55,187 bases of DNA, taken from Parachlorella kessleri (taxonomy: Eukaryota; Chlorophyta; Trebouxiophyceae; Chlorellales; Chlorellaceae). The notes beneath the pieces are model-generated. The model was not told the DNA's origin. It worked only from the letters and a program-made list of their open reading frames with translations, and searched no databases. The position numbers and the translations under genes were made by a program. Numbering within the stretch: the stretch's first letter is position 1; every line of letters starts with the position of its first letter. The stretch is taken from contig BBXU01002365.1 of the NCBI GenBank assembly GCA_001598975.1, positions 1 through 55,187 on the forward strand, written 5' to 3'. Positions 12,101 through 24,382 of this stretch are shown here, piece after piece.

Positions 12101-14355
12101 AAGTAGGTGCAGAGCAGGCTGTGCATCAGGGGCGCCGTTTCGCCCATGAGGTGCCCATAGTTGTTGTGATACGACATGTAGAAGGCTATGGCATCCTGAA
12201 TCAGGATCTTTGGCGTCGTCGCCCAGTCAAACAGCGCGTCAGCCACCAGCTGACTAGGGTCCGTCACGTTGAGAATAGCTGCAACAGCAAGGAGAGGCTC
12301 AAAGAGTAAGAATGAGCAAGGGCGCTGGTCCCAGGCGCAACGACATACATACAGTTATAGTAGGCAGACTTGGGAATGCTGCATTGAGATCAAACCTGAC
12401 TTCACATTGCAAAGCAGGTGGAACCCAGAGAACAACACTTGTCATCTGCTCGGCATCACTGAGGAGCCTTCGCACTGCTATCCGTCATCTGCACGGCATC
12501 ACTGAGGAGCCTTCGCACTGCTATCCCCATCAGGTACACCTGCAGCAATATGCCGCTGCCTGCACTGGGCAACTCACTTGACAGATTTGTTTTTGACCTG
12601 AACGGCTCCGCTCCAATGTAGGTCATCTGAACATCCGGAACTGTGTAGTTGTCTGCAGACATATTGATCATGGCAAATGTTTCGGGGTCTCAGACCTGGT
12701 GCAAGATGTCATACTTCATTAAACACATAGCGGTAGGGAAAAAGAAGCCTACCACGTCAAGCTACCGCCCCACCGCGTGGCTTGTGCAAAACAACACTCT
12801 ATAGCCAGCCTGACCCAGCCACAACTACCATGACATTCCGGTTCTCCTTGACCCTATTCTCACCATCTGTGACATACAAGAATGTGCCATTCCACACGAT
12901 GAGGTTGTAGAAGTGGCACACCCTGTGCTGGAAGAGAACGCCAGTGCACTGCACAAACGCCACAGACCCCACGTTTGGTGACAGGCGGGTGCATGATGGA
13001 GCCTGCTGGTGTGGCTGGCAACTGTTTTTCTCACTTGTGACCCGGCGGCTGCTACTTCACGCAGATCGGACACATCAAAAACATGCAGTTTGGAAGATGG
13101 TGGGCAAACCGGCGCATCTGGCTAGCAGCAGTTGAGACTAGGACAAACCCATGACTGCCTGCTAGTCATGCCACTGTCCAACATTGCACAGCTGAGCAAG
13201 CTGAGTCGCCGTACCCCTCCACCCTACTGCACCTTGTGTGACGAGAACCGTAACGGCAGCCGCCCGATGTCATCATTCTCTTCAGTGGGAAAGTGGACCT
13301 TATGCCCATGAATCTCTGTGGACTTGTTGTGCTGCACACACATGACAGGTACAAAGGACACAGGGAGAAACATCAATCCCCACCTTCAAAAAGGGCTCCT
13401 TACGACCCTACACCTCATGCAGCTGAAGCTGCAATGCCAGCCCCACAGATAGAATCCACCATGCGCGTCGCTCAACTCAGGCGCGCCTGCCTTGCAGGGA
13501 CATAACAGATCCTTCTCAGTGCCACAACCCCAGAACCCTGGCCTGAGCCGTCCCGCCAGCTCACCTGGATGGCCAGCCAGTCATCATACTTGTCAGGATC
13601 TTTATCCAGCATCACTGCCAGCTCCCGCTTGGTGGGGTTCCAAGCTGAGGTGCTGCCCCTGCTGCCAGCCCGGCCTCGTGTCCTTGCACCGCCCTCGAAA
13701 GCCCCTGCCACAGCCTCGGCCTTCGCTTTTATCTCCTCCTGGCCCTGCCTTTCGACCTTCTGTGCGACCTGCAGGCACACACACCGGCCATTGCACATAT
13801 GCCGCACAATCTGGGCAATAAATAGCCATACCTGCATCCAAGGGTCACGCAGGAACCACTCCTTGCGTTCAGCTGGTCCAGTGGACAAAATACTGCCCGT
13901 ACTCGCTGGCATCGCACCCAGCTAGGGAACAAAAGGAGCCACCACTTCTAGCCGAGGCTTGAGCGCTCAACCTGCCTGTTGCGCCATAAGGTTTGCAACC
14001 TCCACAACCAACTGCTGCTGCTCTGCCACATCGCGCTTGTTCAGCCCGTCATTTGCCACTGCTACCAACTGGGCCTGCTGCAGAGCGGTGGTTGTGTCCA
14101 GCCGGCCTGCAGTGAGTGCGTCTGTCGCGCGGCTGCCGTGAAAGAGTGACGACTGCAAGCAGGCAGTGCCACGGGTAAGTGACGGCGCTCCAGCAGGGCC
14201 TGCCGGTTGCCTGCCTCTGTGGGACCCTGCCTTATGGGTGGCTTCACTGATAATGGACGACAAGTGCGAGCATGAACGGCAACCTGGACGGGTAGCCTCA
14301 CCAGTAGGCCTAGCCAGGCAAGCAGTATGCCGCACACCCCGCGCTTTGCCCGCAT
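9127..14355 (-). CDS. Glycosyltransferase family 61 (DUF563) type II membrane protein
   Basis: Fifteen exons on the minus strand, 5' to 3': 14355-14302, 14152-13976, 13921-13832, 13768-13565, 13331-13233, 12948-12864, 12688-12578, 12278-12095, 11816-11478, 11291-11108, 10829-10712, 10466-10354, 10149-10055, 9743-9614, 9246-9127. They give 700 aa, in frame throughout. Exon 1 encodes a short basic start followed by a hydrophobic signal-anchor (GILLAWLGLL). A polar stem follows, then the GT61 core: YHNNYGHLMGE (310-320), RDFKQL and QMHGAALGN (around 542-549), the typical GT61 HGA motif region. GT61 enzymes add xylose, arabinose or GlcNAc in the secretory pathway; the acceptor here is unknown. 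Two introns use GC donors: 13975-13922, unusually short at 54 nt, and 10353-10150. The exon 2/3 junction and first exon are the least certain parts. It is divergent from the helicase gene. Confidence 0.87.
9762..9774. repeat. G13 homopolymer in GT61 intron
   Basis: Thirteen consecutive G on the plus strand lie just upstream of exon 14 of the minus-strand GT61 gene. In the transcript this is a C tract about 20 nt before the acceptor, so it may serve as the pyrimidine tract. It is also a place where sequencing length errors are likely. Confidence 0.8.
12441..12526. repeat. 43-bp tandem duplication in GT61 intron
   Basis: Two adjacent 43-bp copies (12441-12483 and 12484-12526) begin gtcatctgc and end ctgctatcc. 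They differ at a single base. They lie in the intron 12577-12279 of the GT61 gene. Near identity indicates a recent duplication with no coding effect. Confidence 0.9.
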
Positions 14356-14761
14356 TAGATACAGGCTTCTTTTCCCTCACTCTCCCGACATAAGCAAGGA
14401 CAGCTTTTCCAGCTCCCCCACACTTAAAGCAGGAGCCTGCAAAACACTTGCTCCAAGCAAGGTTGCAGTTGCGTAGTGAAAGGCGTGGTATAGCGCGATT
14501 GGTTGTTAGGTTTATATGTTGCTTCACTTGTACTCTCCCAATTGGCCGCCCATCAGTGCAGTTGTTGAACTCTCAAGGCCCCGCCCTAAATTTCGTTGTG
14601 GGCCCCTAGCTGGCATTTCAGGGCGCAAGCAAGCATCCCTCGCTACCTGAGCACTTCATAATTTAATCTATGTGAAAGAGTAGAGTAGCAGTATGGTTTC
14701 CTTAAGGGCTAACATGACATGACGCTGGATGTCGTATAGGAGTGCTGGCTGAGCGGCTCTT
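14356..14761. promoter_or_regulatory. Shared upstream region of GT61 (-) and UvrD helicase (+)
   Basis: This 406 bp separates two divergent start codons and must hold both promoters and 5' UTRs. I see no clear TATA box or repeated operator-like element. The assignment as a bidirectional promoter follows from layout only. Confidence 0.5.
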
Positions 14762-17700
14762 ATGGCCCTTCCCATAGATAACCATACGCCCATGTTGCGG
14801 TCCTGTGGTTACCGAGGTCGCCTCTTTGGGCGCCTGGGCTGGTCAGCCTGGAGGCGGCAGGCTGGAGGCGGCACAACTGGGCTGGGCCCTACCAGCTTGC
14901 CAGTAGCCCGTGAGACCAGCAGAGCCACAGTGTTACAGGCTTCAGTATTCAGTCTGCAAAGCTCCCGCACAGCTGCCACAGCCTCTGCAGCTGCGGCTGC
15001 AGCATTAGGGGGTGCCATGGTGGAGAGGGCCACGAGGAAGAAGAAGGCAGCTGTGGAGCTCAGCTCTGCGAACCCTGCTGCCCAGAAGGTGCCGCTGCAG
15101 CACTACCTTGGCAGCCTCAGCCAGGAGCAGCAGGCGGCAGTGACTGCTCCGCTGGGTGCCACCAGGTGGGCAGGAAACCTGGCGCCGAAACGGGAACTTA
15201 GAAGAGGGTGGTGGCAGCACCATGGAGAGCTAAGCTACCTTTGCCTTTTGGCAGGGGTGGGTGCGACTGGTCAGTAACCAAGCTAAGTGGGTAGCGTTTT
15301 CCAGGGGTCTCAGGAGGACATGCCAAGTTGCAGGGTGGTGGCGGGGCCCGGCAGTGGCAAGACGCGCGTGCTTATCTCGCGAATCGCGCACCTGTTGAAC
15401 CACCACCAAGTACCAGCCTACCAAGTCCTGGCTATCACCTTCACGAACAAGGTGCAAATGGGCGTAGAGATATTGCATGAGGATATAGCTTATGGAGGTG
15501 ATATCAACAAGCTGTATTGCAGCAAGCTGCTATGCTGCCATGCCTGCGAAGGTGGTAACCTGGGCGCAGCAGGGACAGTAAACATCATGACAGAGGTGCA
15601 TTACAGACCGCTCGACACTGGTGCGCTGGTATTATAGGAAATCACTGGCTGGCTATCATCACATGGCTTCAGACGCAAGGCTGCTTACTAACATTTAGTG
15701 TGATGACAGGCTGGTGGGGAAATGCGGGAGCGCTTGGGCAGGCTGCTGGGCGAGGAGGCAGCCAACGGACTGGCTGCTGGAACCTTTCATTCCTTCTGCT
15801 ATCGCCTCCTGAAGCGCGAGCTGCACCTGCTGCCGGGAGCCAAGTTGGACCGGGATTTCACCCTGTGAGTTAAGGATGGTTGAGCGAGCATAAGCATCAC
15901 AGTTTCTAGCTGGCTGCGTGGCTAGGTGCTGGTGTGGTTGCAATGTAGGTGATCTAGACACTGCTGCCTTTGGGTGTATGCTTGGCAACAGCTGCCTCCT
16001 ACCTCAACTGAGGTGTTGCAGTCTATAGTTTGTGAGTTTAGCTTTGGCCCAAGCAGGCATAGCTCTCTGCATCAGTCATTGCCAAGTTCACCCACCCATG
16101 AGGGAAGGTTGCCTGCTATGTGTGGCTGCAGCTATGATGAGGATATGTCCGCGGCGGTGGTGCGGCGCTTGGTAGCAGAAGACCACTCACATGACAGTTG
16201 GCCGGTAGGGTGCCTGGCCAAGCTGTTGCATGTGGCTGGTGTAGACTATGTGCATCCCGTATGCCAGGTGCAACAGTGATGGCAGAGTGGGAGTAGGCAT
16301 CCTGACCCTAGTTCTCTCTCTCTAGGTCTTTGTGCTCCCGGCAAGGCCTGACAGAGTATAAACTGTTGTTTGTGTGCAGCAAGCGGTGGTACGCAAGGAG
16401 GCAGACAGTATACACTCCTGCATCTCATCAGCCAAAAGCAGGATGGTCACCTGGTATGGGCTGAAGGGCGAGGCAGGGATGCTCAAGTACTTCCAGACAC
16501 AGCTGGGTACTGCAACATTGCCAGCTGTCCTCTGCCAGAAGGCTGCAGACATGGGCTCCTATTTCGACAGGTAGGCTGCTTGCTTGTCTCCTTTTCTAGA
16601 GAGATGGGCAAAGCACGCAGGACAGAAACGTGCTCGCCTTGTGCACAGCCGCGCAAGGTAGGGCCTCTCCTCTCCTGTGCAGCATAGCACCACAGCTCAG
16701 GGGCTGCGTTTGAGCAACCCAGTCACCTAGCTGGCTGCTAGGCTGGTGCATGTTTGCATCCCAGCCGTGCTGCTTGCCTTGGTTGCCCTTCATGTACGGC
16801 GCATTCTCCATTGGCGTGCGTGGCTGCTGCGTGCCATCTGGGTGTAGGTACCAAGAGGAGCTAGCCAAGAACAATGTCGTTGACTTTGACGACCTCCTAG
16901 CCCTGGCGGTGGCACTGTTCCTGAGGGTTCCTGACGTGCTGCAGCGCTGGCAAAGCCGCTTCAGGTGCGCCTGCCTCCGTCACTGTCGAATCTGCTGCTT
17001 CCCCTAGTCTTTCAATATGAGGGTCAAGCAGCATCTTTGTTGACGATGCACCCCCCTCTTTCCTCTGTCTAATCGTCTTCGTCCAGTCTTGCGCGCTGCC
17101 TCACTACTCTAGGCCTGCCTGAAGGCCTACGGAATCTAGAAGGGTTGCAATCGCGAGGCATCCCGCCACTGGATTCAATTGGCATGTTGGGACGGTGTAG
17201 TCATTATAGCCTCAAAAGTAACGGGAGGATGCTGGTTTGTGAGAGGCTGGCCTGCCAGGTGCTGCGTCCTCGCCTGCCTGCAGGCACCTGTTGGTTGATG
17301 AGTTCCAGGACACCAATGCCGCGCAGTATGAGTTGGTGAAGCTGCTAGCAGGCGATACTTCTTTGGTAAGCCAGCTCAGGATGCAAAGCTGCTGTTGTGT
17401 TTTGCAATGTGCCTTAGCCGTTGTGCCGTGCCTGACACACATGCTTAGTAGCTCGCGCAGGCTGTTGTGCATTAAAGGCTCAGGGTGAGCCATGTCGCTC
17501 GGCCTGTCACACTCCCGCGCAAAGACATCAGCACCGCGTCCCTGTCAGCCTGTTGGAAACTGCCTCCATTTACAAGTGTGCAGGGCACACTGAGAGACAG
17601 CAGCCTGCCACCGGTCCCAGCAGCTGCGGCTAAGAGACAGAGGAGCCTGTTTGTTGTGGGGGATCCTGACCAGGCTATCTACGGCTGGCGTGGAGCTGTC

Positions 17701-20700
17701 ACAAATAGCATGCACACCATGTTTTCGAAAGACTTTCCCCACGCACAGGTAAGGGCTTTGATGGGGCCAGCCCCTTGCGGCGTATGGCTTACTGTTGGCT
17801 CCCCATAGTTGCAGGCGGGCACTTTATTATCGGGAAACGTCATCTCGCCAGTGGTCCCTTGTGGTCCCACTGCAGGAGCTCTTCCTGGTTGACAACTACC
17901 GGTCTGCCGCATGTATCCTGGACCCTGCACAGCGCCTTATTAACTTTAATGACAACTGGGAGCGGCGACAGCTCAATCCCAAGCGCCCACGACAGGACTT
18001 TGTGCAGGCAAGCAGCTGCTGCCCCCGCAAGTTGCTTAGAGCGCTGCCGAGCAGACTGTATGTAGAAGCTGCTTGTTGAACTTGAGCTTGCGGCTGCATG
18101 AGCGGGTCTGACAGCCGTCCATTCAATGTATTTGGTTATTCAATATATTTGGTTAGAGGTGCCAATGTCACTACCAGTCTTACCGGATGCTTGCAGCTCC
18201 ATGTGGCGGCGGATGACCACGCTGAGGCCAGCCTGCTGGGTGCGCTCATCCAGCCGCTGGTGGCGGGAAAGGCGCGTGCGCCTTTCCCCCCAGAGGAGAT
18301 TGCCGTGCTCTACAGGACACATGCTCAGTCGCGCCTCATTGAGCAAGAAATGGTGAGCAGCTTGGCAGGGATGTGGGCGGTGGTTATGGGATAGGCAGCT
18401 ACCACAAGGGAGGGACGGTTGCTTGAAGCCAGCGGCCCTGGTATCTATATGTCCAACAGGTGCCTTGTAGCTCTCATGCTGCCTTTCTTGAATACCACGT
18501 AGCGAATGCTGAACACCCTGCTGTGCCAAAGACCGGCTTGGAGTGTTCTCAACTGCTCTTGACTTGGCATGCATGCAGGTGAAGCGGGGCATCCCATATG
18601 TACTGGTGGGAGGGACGCCCTTCTGGCGGCGCGTAGAGATACAGGTGGGCGCCCTGTGGCACTTGAGAATGGAAGTAGGGCACTGGAGTCATGGCACTTG
18701 GGCAGTATAGTATGCTGGCAGGGGCGTGGCAAGATTGCCTTCCTGTCAAAGGCCTCAGCAAGCCCTTTGGGAGTACAGCAGGCGTTTTTCTTTCCGCCTG
18801 CCAGTTCTGATGCGGGAGAGCGTGGTAGATGGTAGGAGCATCACCTGCTGCACGTGCGGTGCAGGATGTGATTGCATACCTGCGGCTGGCGGTGACACTG
18901 AGAGACGATGTCGCCCTTGCCCGTATTTTCAATGTACCCAAGCGGAAGCTGGGTGATACGTCTTACCTGCGCGTGAAGGAGTATGCCCAAGGTTTGGTGA
19001 GTTTAGCGCGCGCGCTCATCTTATGTCAGATGCCTCCAGGCTAGCGGGCTTGCAGTCTGGCTCATCCCTCGTTGTCACTCCATAGCACAGATGTATGTCC
19101 CGTTGGGAGGGGCACCCAGCAGTGGAGCCATCATAGTCAGTGTGTGTGGGGGTGTTTTCAGTGGATTGTTATTGACTATTTGGTGCATCTTGCATAGTGT
19201 CTTCTTGCACAGCACATCAGTCCTTCCCAGATATAGCATTGATGCGCCGCGCAGGGCATAACCATGTCACAGCTGCTGTTTGGCACTGTTGCTGAGCAAA
19301 CAACCAGCCAGCCAAGCCTGCCAGAGCTCCCAAGCCATAAGGAGCTGGGCCTAACCTCTACGGCTTACGAGCAGCTGCGGGTAAGTTACTGTAAAACACA
19401 GCCCTAGGTTTTGTTGTGGCTGCCTACCCAGCCTAAACATGGACACACCCACACCCTGGTTGCTTCCATGCCACATACACGTCTGCAAGCAAGGCAGCAG
19501 GTGAGGACACCCTCTGTTGGTTACCATGCGACAAATTGTGTAATGGTTGACCCAGAATTTGCTATTGCAGGCTTTCCGGCAAGCGGTGTGGGACATGCGG
19601 GAAGCAGTCCTGGAAATGCCTCTGCCCAAAGCACTGACAACATGCATGGCATTGGTAAGTGAGGTTAGGGTTCATCATTTGTCAGAGCAGCATGGAAATT
19701 GGCAGTTTGGGTTAAGTATTCCTGACCCAGGGTTCGCCTGAATGGAGTTTTATGGTTGCAAGAGCAGAAGACAGAGAGTCGCTTGCACCCAATATTTGCA
19801 GACAACAGCAGTTGCAGGTGCAACTGGAAGATTGCGACACATTCTGCTTCAAGCAGTCGGACCCCGATGGCTAAGAAGTGCGCATCCAGATGAACTGGCA
19901 TGCGTGCTGCAAGCGCTGCACACAGTAATGGCCCGCGCATGCTTTGGCTGTGCAGGTCAAGTATGAAGAGTATGTGGCTGGCGGAGGGTGCAGCAGCAGC
20001 AAGGAGGACAAGGTCGCAGACCGCCTCGCCCGGCTCCAGCAGCTGCTGGCGGCCGCGGAGGAGTACAGGCCTGGGGCTCTGGGCGGCCTTTCGCCAACCT
20101 TGGGTGCTGAGCTGGACCTGGAGGAGGGCATGCACAGCACGGCTGGCAGCGGAGAGGGTGCCGGGCATGCGGTAGGGGTGGGTGCCAGCGCAGCTTCGGC
20201 GGCTGCAAGCTCTGAAGGGGAGCGCATGAGCGGCAGCCGAGGAGACGGCCTTGTCTGGACCCGGAGCTTCCTGGATGAGGCGGCGCTGTACAGCAGTGCG
20301 GAGGAGGGCGTCGCGGCCAAGGGGGTGCGGCTGATGACACTGCACGCGGCCAAGGGGCTGGAGTTTGAAGCAGTCTTCATTGCAGGTAGGCGGCCTGTTG
20401 GTCCCTGAAAGAACAGTGTCAGCCTCTGTTATCACACCCGACAGTACAGTGGAGACCCTGTGGTGGCGATGCACCTTACCATACATGCTGCGGCGTACGT
20501 GCCCAGCCCTGGCACTAAGACGCAGCTTGCTAATGGCAGACTGACCTCCATGCATGACCAATGACCGATCTGGCACACATTTGCGACATGGTCCTTGGTG
20601 TTGGGACCCTCCCGTGCCACGCTGGGTCTGGAGCGTGAGGTTTGCTGTCATCCAAACCTGGACCCTGTGCACCAGGACTACTGAGGCTGCCGCTGCTGTG

Positions 20701-21543
20701 TATGCAGGCTGCAACGACCACCGGCTCCCATCTGTGTGGGGCGATGAATATAACCATGCGGAGAAAGTACGAGAGGAGCGGCGCCTTTTCTATGTGGGCA
20801 TTACTAGGGCCAAGCAGCGGCTTGCGCTGGTGCACTCCAGGGAGCAAAGCATGTTTGGTCAGGAAGGCAGGTGGGTGGGTGCACAGGAGAGCTTGAAGGG
20901 GGGCGTGTGGCATGGAAGTGCGGCTGGCTGTCCAAGCTGTGCAAGTTGCAGGTTTGCGCCTTGGGCCCAAGAAAGTGGGCCAGGGCTGACGGGCAGGGGA
21001 GCAAGATGTCTCGTGAGCCCCTGCGCTGGTTCAGAGTGTCCAGGGCAGGACTTGAGGCCAGTGTTTGATCACAACGTCTTGGCTCCTTGGTGCTACCCTG
21101 CAGTGGGAGGGGGTTGCTGGGAAGTGTTATGGAGGGCCGCCACCCGTTGTGCCTCAAAGGAGGGCCTGACCTGCCTGGCTTGGCTTCCGCTAACAAAACT
21201 CTCCTCATGGTGCTTTTTGAACGTACTTTGCAGGAAGGAGAACGAGCCCTCCAGGTTCCTTTTTGAGGCTTTCGATGAAAAAGGCCTGAAGCTCATGCGA
21301 GAAAGCAGCAGAATGGACTCCTCAGCAGGTTCCGTGCAACAAGGACAGCGCTGGCAGCGGCGGCAGGGGCAGCAGGCGCGACAGCAGCGGCGTCGGCCGC
21401 CAGGTCAGCAGCTGGGCAGGGCGGTCGGCAGCACTTCAAGTGGTAGAAGTCAGGCAGCAGCAACAGCAAGGGAATGGGCCAGCCCAGCTCCCAGGCATCG
21501 CAGTGGGCACAAGGATGCAGGCCAAGCGCAGCGGCAGCAGTAG
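14762..21543 (+). CDS. UvrD/PcrA/SRS2-type superfamily 1A DNA helicase
   Basis: A 3'-5' DNA helicase that would unwind DNA during repair or strip recombinase from single strands. Seventeen exons: 14762-15165, 15334-15451, 15710-15864, 16132-16171, 16380-16570, 16848-16964, 17284-17365, 17584-17748, 17876-18007, 18197-18352, 18579-18644, 18865-18996, 19255-19380, 19571-19654, 19956-20385, 20708-20870, 21234-21543; 956 aa, all phases consistent. All SF1A motifs are present: GPGSGKT (139-145), ITFTNK (Ia), DEFQD (347-351), [13 protein letters not shown] (395-407), NYRS (431-434), [10 protein letters not shown] (784-793) and [14 protein letters not shown] (822-835). A low-complexity insertion of about 100 residues precedes motif V. 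The tail is rich in Gln and Arg. The conserved region starts near residue 115, so the N-terminus is either an organelle signal or a spurious extension; an in-frame ATG at 15018 is an alternative. Intron 9 (18008-18196) has a GC donor. Plants have a single SRS2-like homologue; this is the likely counterpart. Confidence 0.93.
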
Positions 21544-22492
21544 AGCAGAAGTGTTAAGATAGTGGCATGCAGGAGGTATAATAGCTGTGCAGTGCCAGTG
21601 CAGATGTAAGGTAAAGTAATACAAAGCCAGCTTTGCTCCTTATTGCTGGCAGCAAAGATAGGTTGGGGTCTAGGAGGTGTCGGCTTGTTCGGGCTTTCAT
21701 GGCATATCCTGTGAAGGACTGATGGTCGTCTGCCTTGAGTGATCCTAGCATGGTCTTGGTGCCACGTCAGCCACAGCAGAGAGATGGTGGTCGAGAGCCC
21801 ACTTACACAGAGCTGGCACACGGTGAGTATTATAACGAGCATACATGGCAAACTTGACCAGCAGTACATGCATGCTAAAGCCTTCTAAAGACGTGAAAAT
21901 CAATGTGCTGGCCAATTACACAATGTAAGTGCATGCAGCCCTGTCAGTACAGTTTATCTCTCACTCTCTGTTCGCACTACCTGCCACAACAAGTGAGAAG
22001 AGTGGTCTGACATATACCAAGTGTGAAGGCGAGGGGCATGGAGGAAAGGGTTCCCTTCCCCCGGTGCCTCATCTACTGATGAGCAAAGGTTGATGAACGT
22101 CAGTCAAGATGCCTCAGCACGTAGTGCACATACTTGGGTAGCGTGTCAGTGGCGTTGTGCGTCTCTCGCTTACCAATATTGAACATGCTGGCTACCCCTT
22201 TGGCTGAGCATGCTGGGTACCCTTTTGGCTGAGCAAAAGGCATGTGGGGTACTGTTACAAAAAGCCAGCCGGTCGCTGTTCCTGCAGGCACCACATGTTC
22301 CTTGTTGAGTGCTGCTCTCTGTTGCTATCCCGTGTACGAATGCCCAAGAAAGAGTGCACCAGGGTCAAACTCTGCCCAGCACCGGTGCAGATCCCCACTG
22401 GGAGCGAGGACGCTGCCTAGAAGGCGCACTCTCAAGTGCAAGGCAGACGCAGCAGTAGGACTCACCTAAGCCATGCTTGCCTGGCTGGGAGC
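21544..22492. other. Intergenic between convergent helicase and C2 genes, with short tandem repeat
   Basis: This 0.95 kb holds two 3' UTRs. A 25-bp unit is present twice in tandem at 22184-22208 and 22209-22233 with two differences. A reverse-strand TGTAA (TTACA at 22255-22259) lies about 235 nt after the C2 gene stop. No gene is recognisable. Confidence 0.55.
21605..21609 (+). terminator. Candidate TGTAA polyadenylation signal of helicase gene
   Basis: A TGTAA lies 62 nt after the helicase stop codon, in the position expected of the green algal poly(A) signal. Confidence 0.55.
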
Positions 22493-23603
22493 TTAGTGGT
22501 AGGGCCTGAAGGTCACCACCATCTGCACCTCGCCCGACGCCTTGCCCTTGGGTGTCACCAGGGGCACCCGCACCTCCTCCGTGCCGGTGTGGTAGAGCCG
22601 TGTGAGGGCCAGACGCCCGGCGCCAATCTCTTTGTCACTGAGCATCACGTTGTGGTCAAAAACCTGCATGAGAGCAGAGATCCAAACACCCCTGGTCTCA
22701 ACAGAGGCTGAGCAGCCTAGTGGAGAAAGTGTAGTCAGTAAAAAAGGAACTTCATCATGTTGCACCTATGTCAGTTCACATCCACTGACAAGAGCCCTTT
22801 GGCATTGTGCACACTTCTCCGCTCGTCAGTGCCCTTGGGAGGAGGGTGTAAGCATGAGAGCAACCACTTGCTGGCACTCACCTTCACTGCAAGTTCTGTT
22901 GCATACTGCGGGCTGATGTTCACAAACTTAAACCGCTCGTTCCTGCAGAGGGTTAGGGATTGAGGAACTGTTGCTAGGACCACTGCGCCAGCCAAAATAG
23001 TAGCGTGCTCATGAAGTGCAGAGCCAGACATAGTCAGGCAAGCTGTGCAGCCTGCCTTCTCCCATTCCGCAACGGCAGCTTACCAGACAGGGTTCTTGCC
23101 ACCGTCGGTCTTGGTTTTAGTTTTGAACTTCTGGCCTGACAGCTCTAATGTGCAGTAGGGGTCCTGCTTGCCAAAAGACTCGATGTCTTTCAGGCCCTGC
23201 AGGTCACCGGAGACTTCTCATGAGGGCACCGCACACCTGAGACTGCGACCCGTCCGACCGTCCCTCCTCCAAAACTGCCATCACTTCTTTCTGGGCTCCT
23301 ATTCTGCCGTCCTGCCTGAGGCGAAGCGTTGAGAGATCTGATGTCCTGCCTCTAGTGCAAACACCCAAGCTAAGAGTGTGCAGACCAGGTGCAAGATCAC
23401 TGCCACACAAAGTCACAGGTCCACAAATAGTTAAGCACAAGTCCAGCAACACCCTATAAATGCAGATCTCCCCTGCAAGACACCAGTTACCATGACAAGC
23501 CCAGCGATGCAGCCCAGCTGGTAGGCACGCAACGTTCAGTTCCGATACTCTTTTGCCTTACCTGACCCTGCAGGACCATAACCTCAAGGTCGCCGGTGGC
23601 CAT
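22493..23603 (-). CDS. C2-domain protein, SRC2-like, minimal (no tail)
   Basis: Four exons on the minus strand: 23603-23562, 23196-23084, 22942-22882, 22663-22493 (stop TAA), 128 aa. The whole protein is one C2 domain: GDLEVMVLQGQ at the start, KQDPYCTLELSGQ, KTDGGKNPVW, the NERFKF strand, LSDKEIGAGR and a final VTFRPYH. This pattern matches the plant SRC2/BAP-like C2 family, which binds membrane or protein partners. Calcium-binding aspartates are only partly visible, so calcium dependence is uncertain. Unlike its paralogues in this window it ends directly after the domain. Its second intron splits the Trp codon of PVW, five nt away from the position used by the paralogues. Confidence 0.88.
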
Positions 23604-24382
23604 CCGTGCTCTTGGAGCAGTTCGGCTGTACCAAACGTTGTAACAGACTCGCTAGACACAGACCTCAAGCTCTAGTGGCTTTGCGTTGAACGCGTACCTG
23701 TTGATTGTGCAGCAGAATTGAATAGAATGAGGGAAGGGGATCAATTGGCTAGATTAAATCCCACTGTGGCACCGCGTGCTGGTTTCCCGCCCCGCGTCCG
23801 GTTGAGCTTCTTCCCGGGGCTAGAACGCGCAACAATGATACCCTGTACTGGGGAGCACTAGGTTCGGAAGAGAGGGCTTACGACGAGGGCGCCCAGAAGG
23901 CGTCAGAGCTGCACATGATCAGCAAGTCTGGCCTCGTCCTTCGCAGCCTTTCGGAGTCCTATATTGGTGCCCGCATTTGTATTCGCTCACCTGGCAGCGT
24001 TATTACATTGAGAAGGCGCAAGCGCGCATGCTGAAGCGCAGGAGAGGATCAGACCTATGTTCAGACCTGATGCGCCACACACTACAGAGGTAGTCGCCTT
24101 GTCCGTTTGGAAAGCTAGCTTGAGACACCGGCAATCCATGGTGGGAGAACATGACAAGGAGCGGGTGTACCCTGAAAGTTTGTGCACCCGAAAAGCCCAG
24201 ACCGGCATAGACCAGGCCGCCGGCAACGGGATACTACAGTAGGTATATTCGTACTACTTACCTACAATCTTGGCAAGGCCCCAGTACACACTGGACAAGT
24301 ATAAAGTACTATATACCCCACGGCGCCCATCACACCCCCTGCTCCTAAGGCTTGGACTGTCATGCCCGTGTCCCTCTCAAAC
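23604..24382. other. Intergenic, upstream of C2 gene and downstream of ankyrin gene
   Basis: This 0.78 kb carries the upstream region of the minimal C2 gene and the 3' UTR of the ankyrin gene, both on the minus strand. A TTACA at 24003-24007 could be a distant poly(A) signal of the ankyrin gene. I see no other feature. Confidence 0.45.

Noticed and set aside
13967..14527. 186-codon minus-strand frame extending the GT61 5' end
   Set aside because: The upstream half lacks a signal-anchor and reads like intron; splicing from the ATG at 14355 gives a clean hydrophobic anchor in the right phase.
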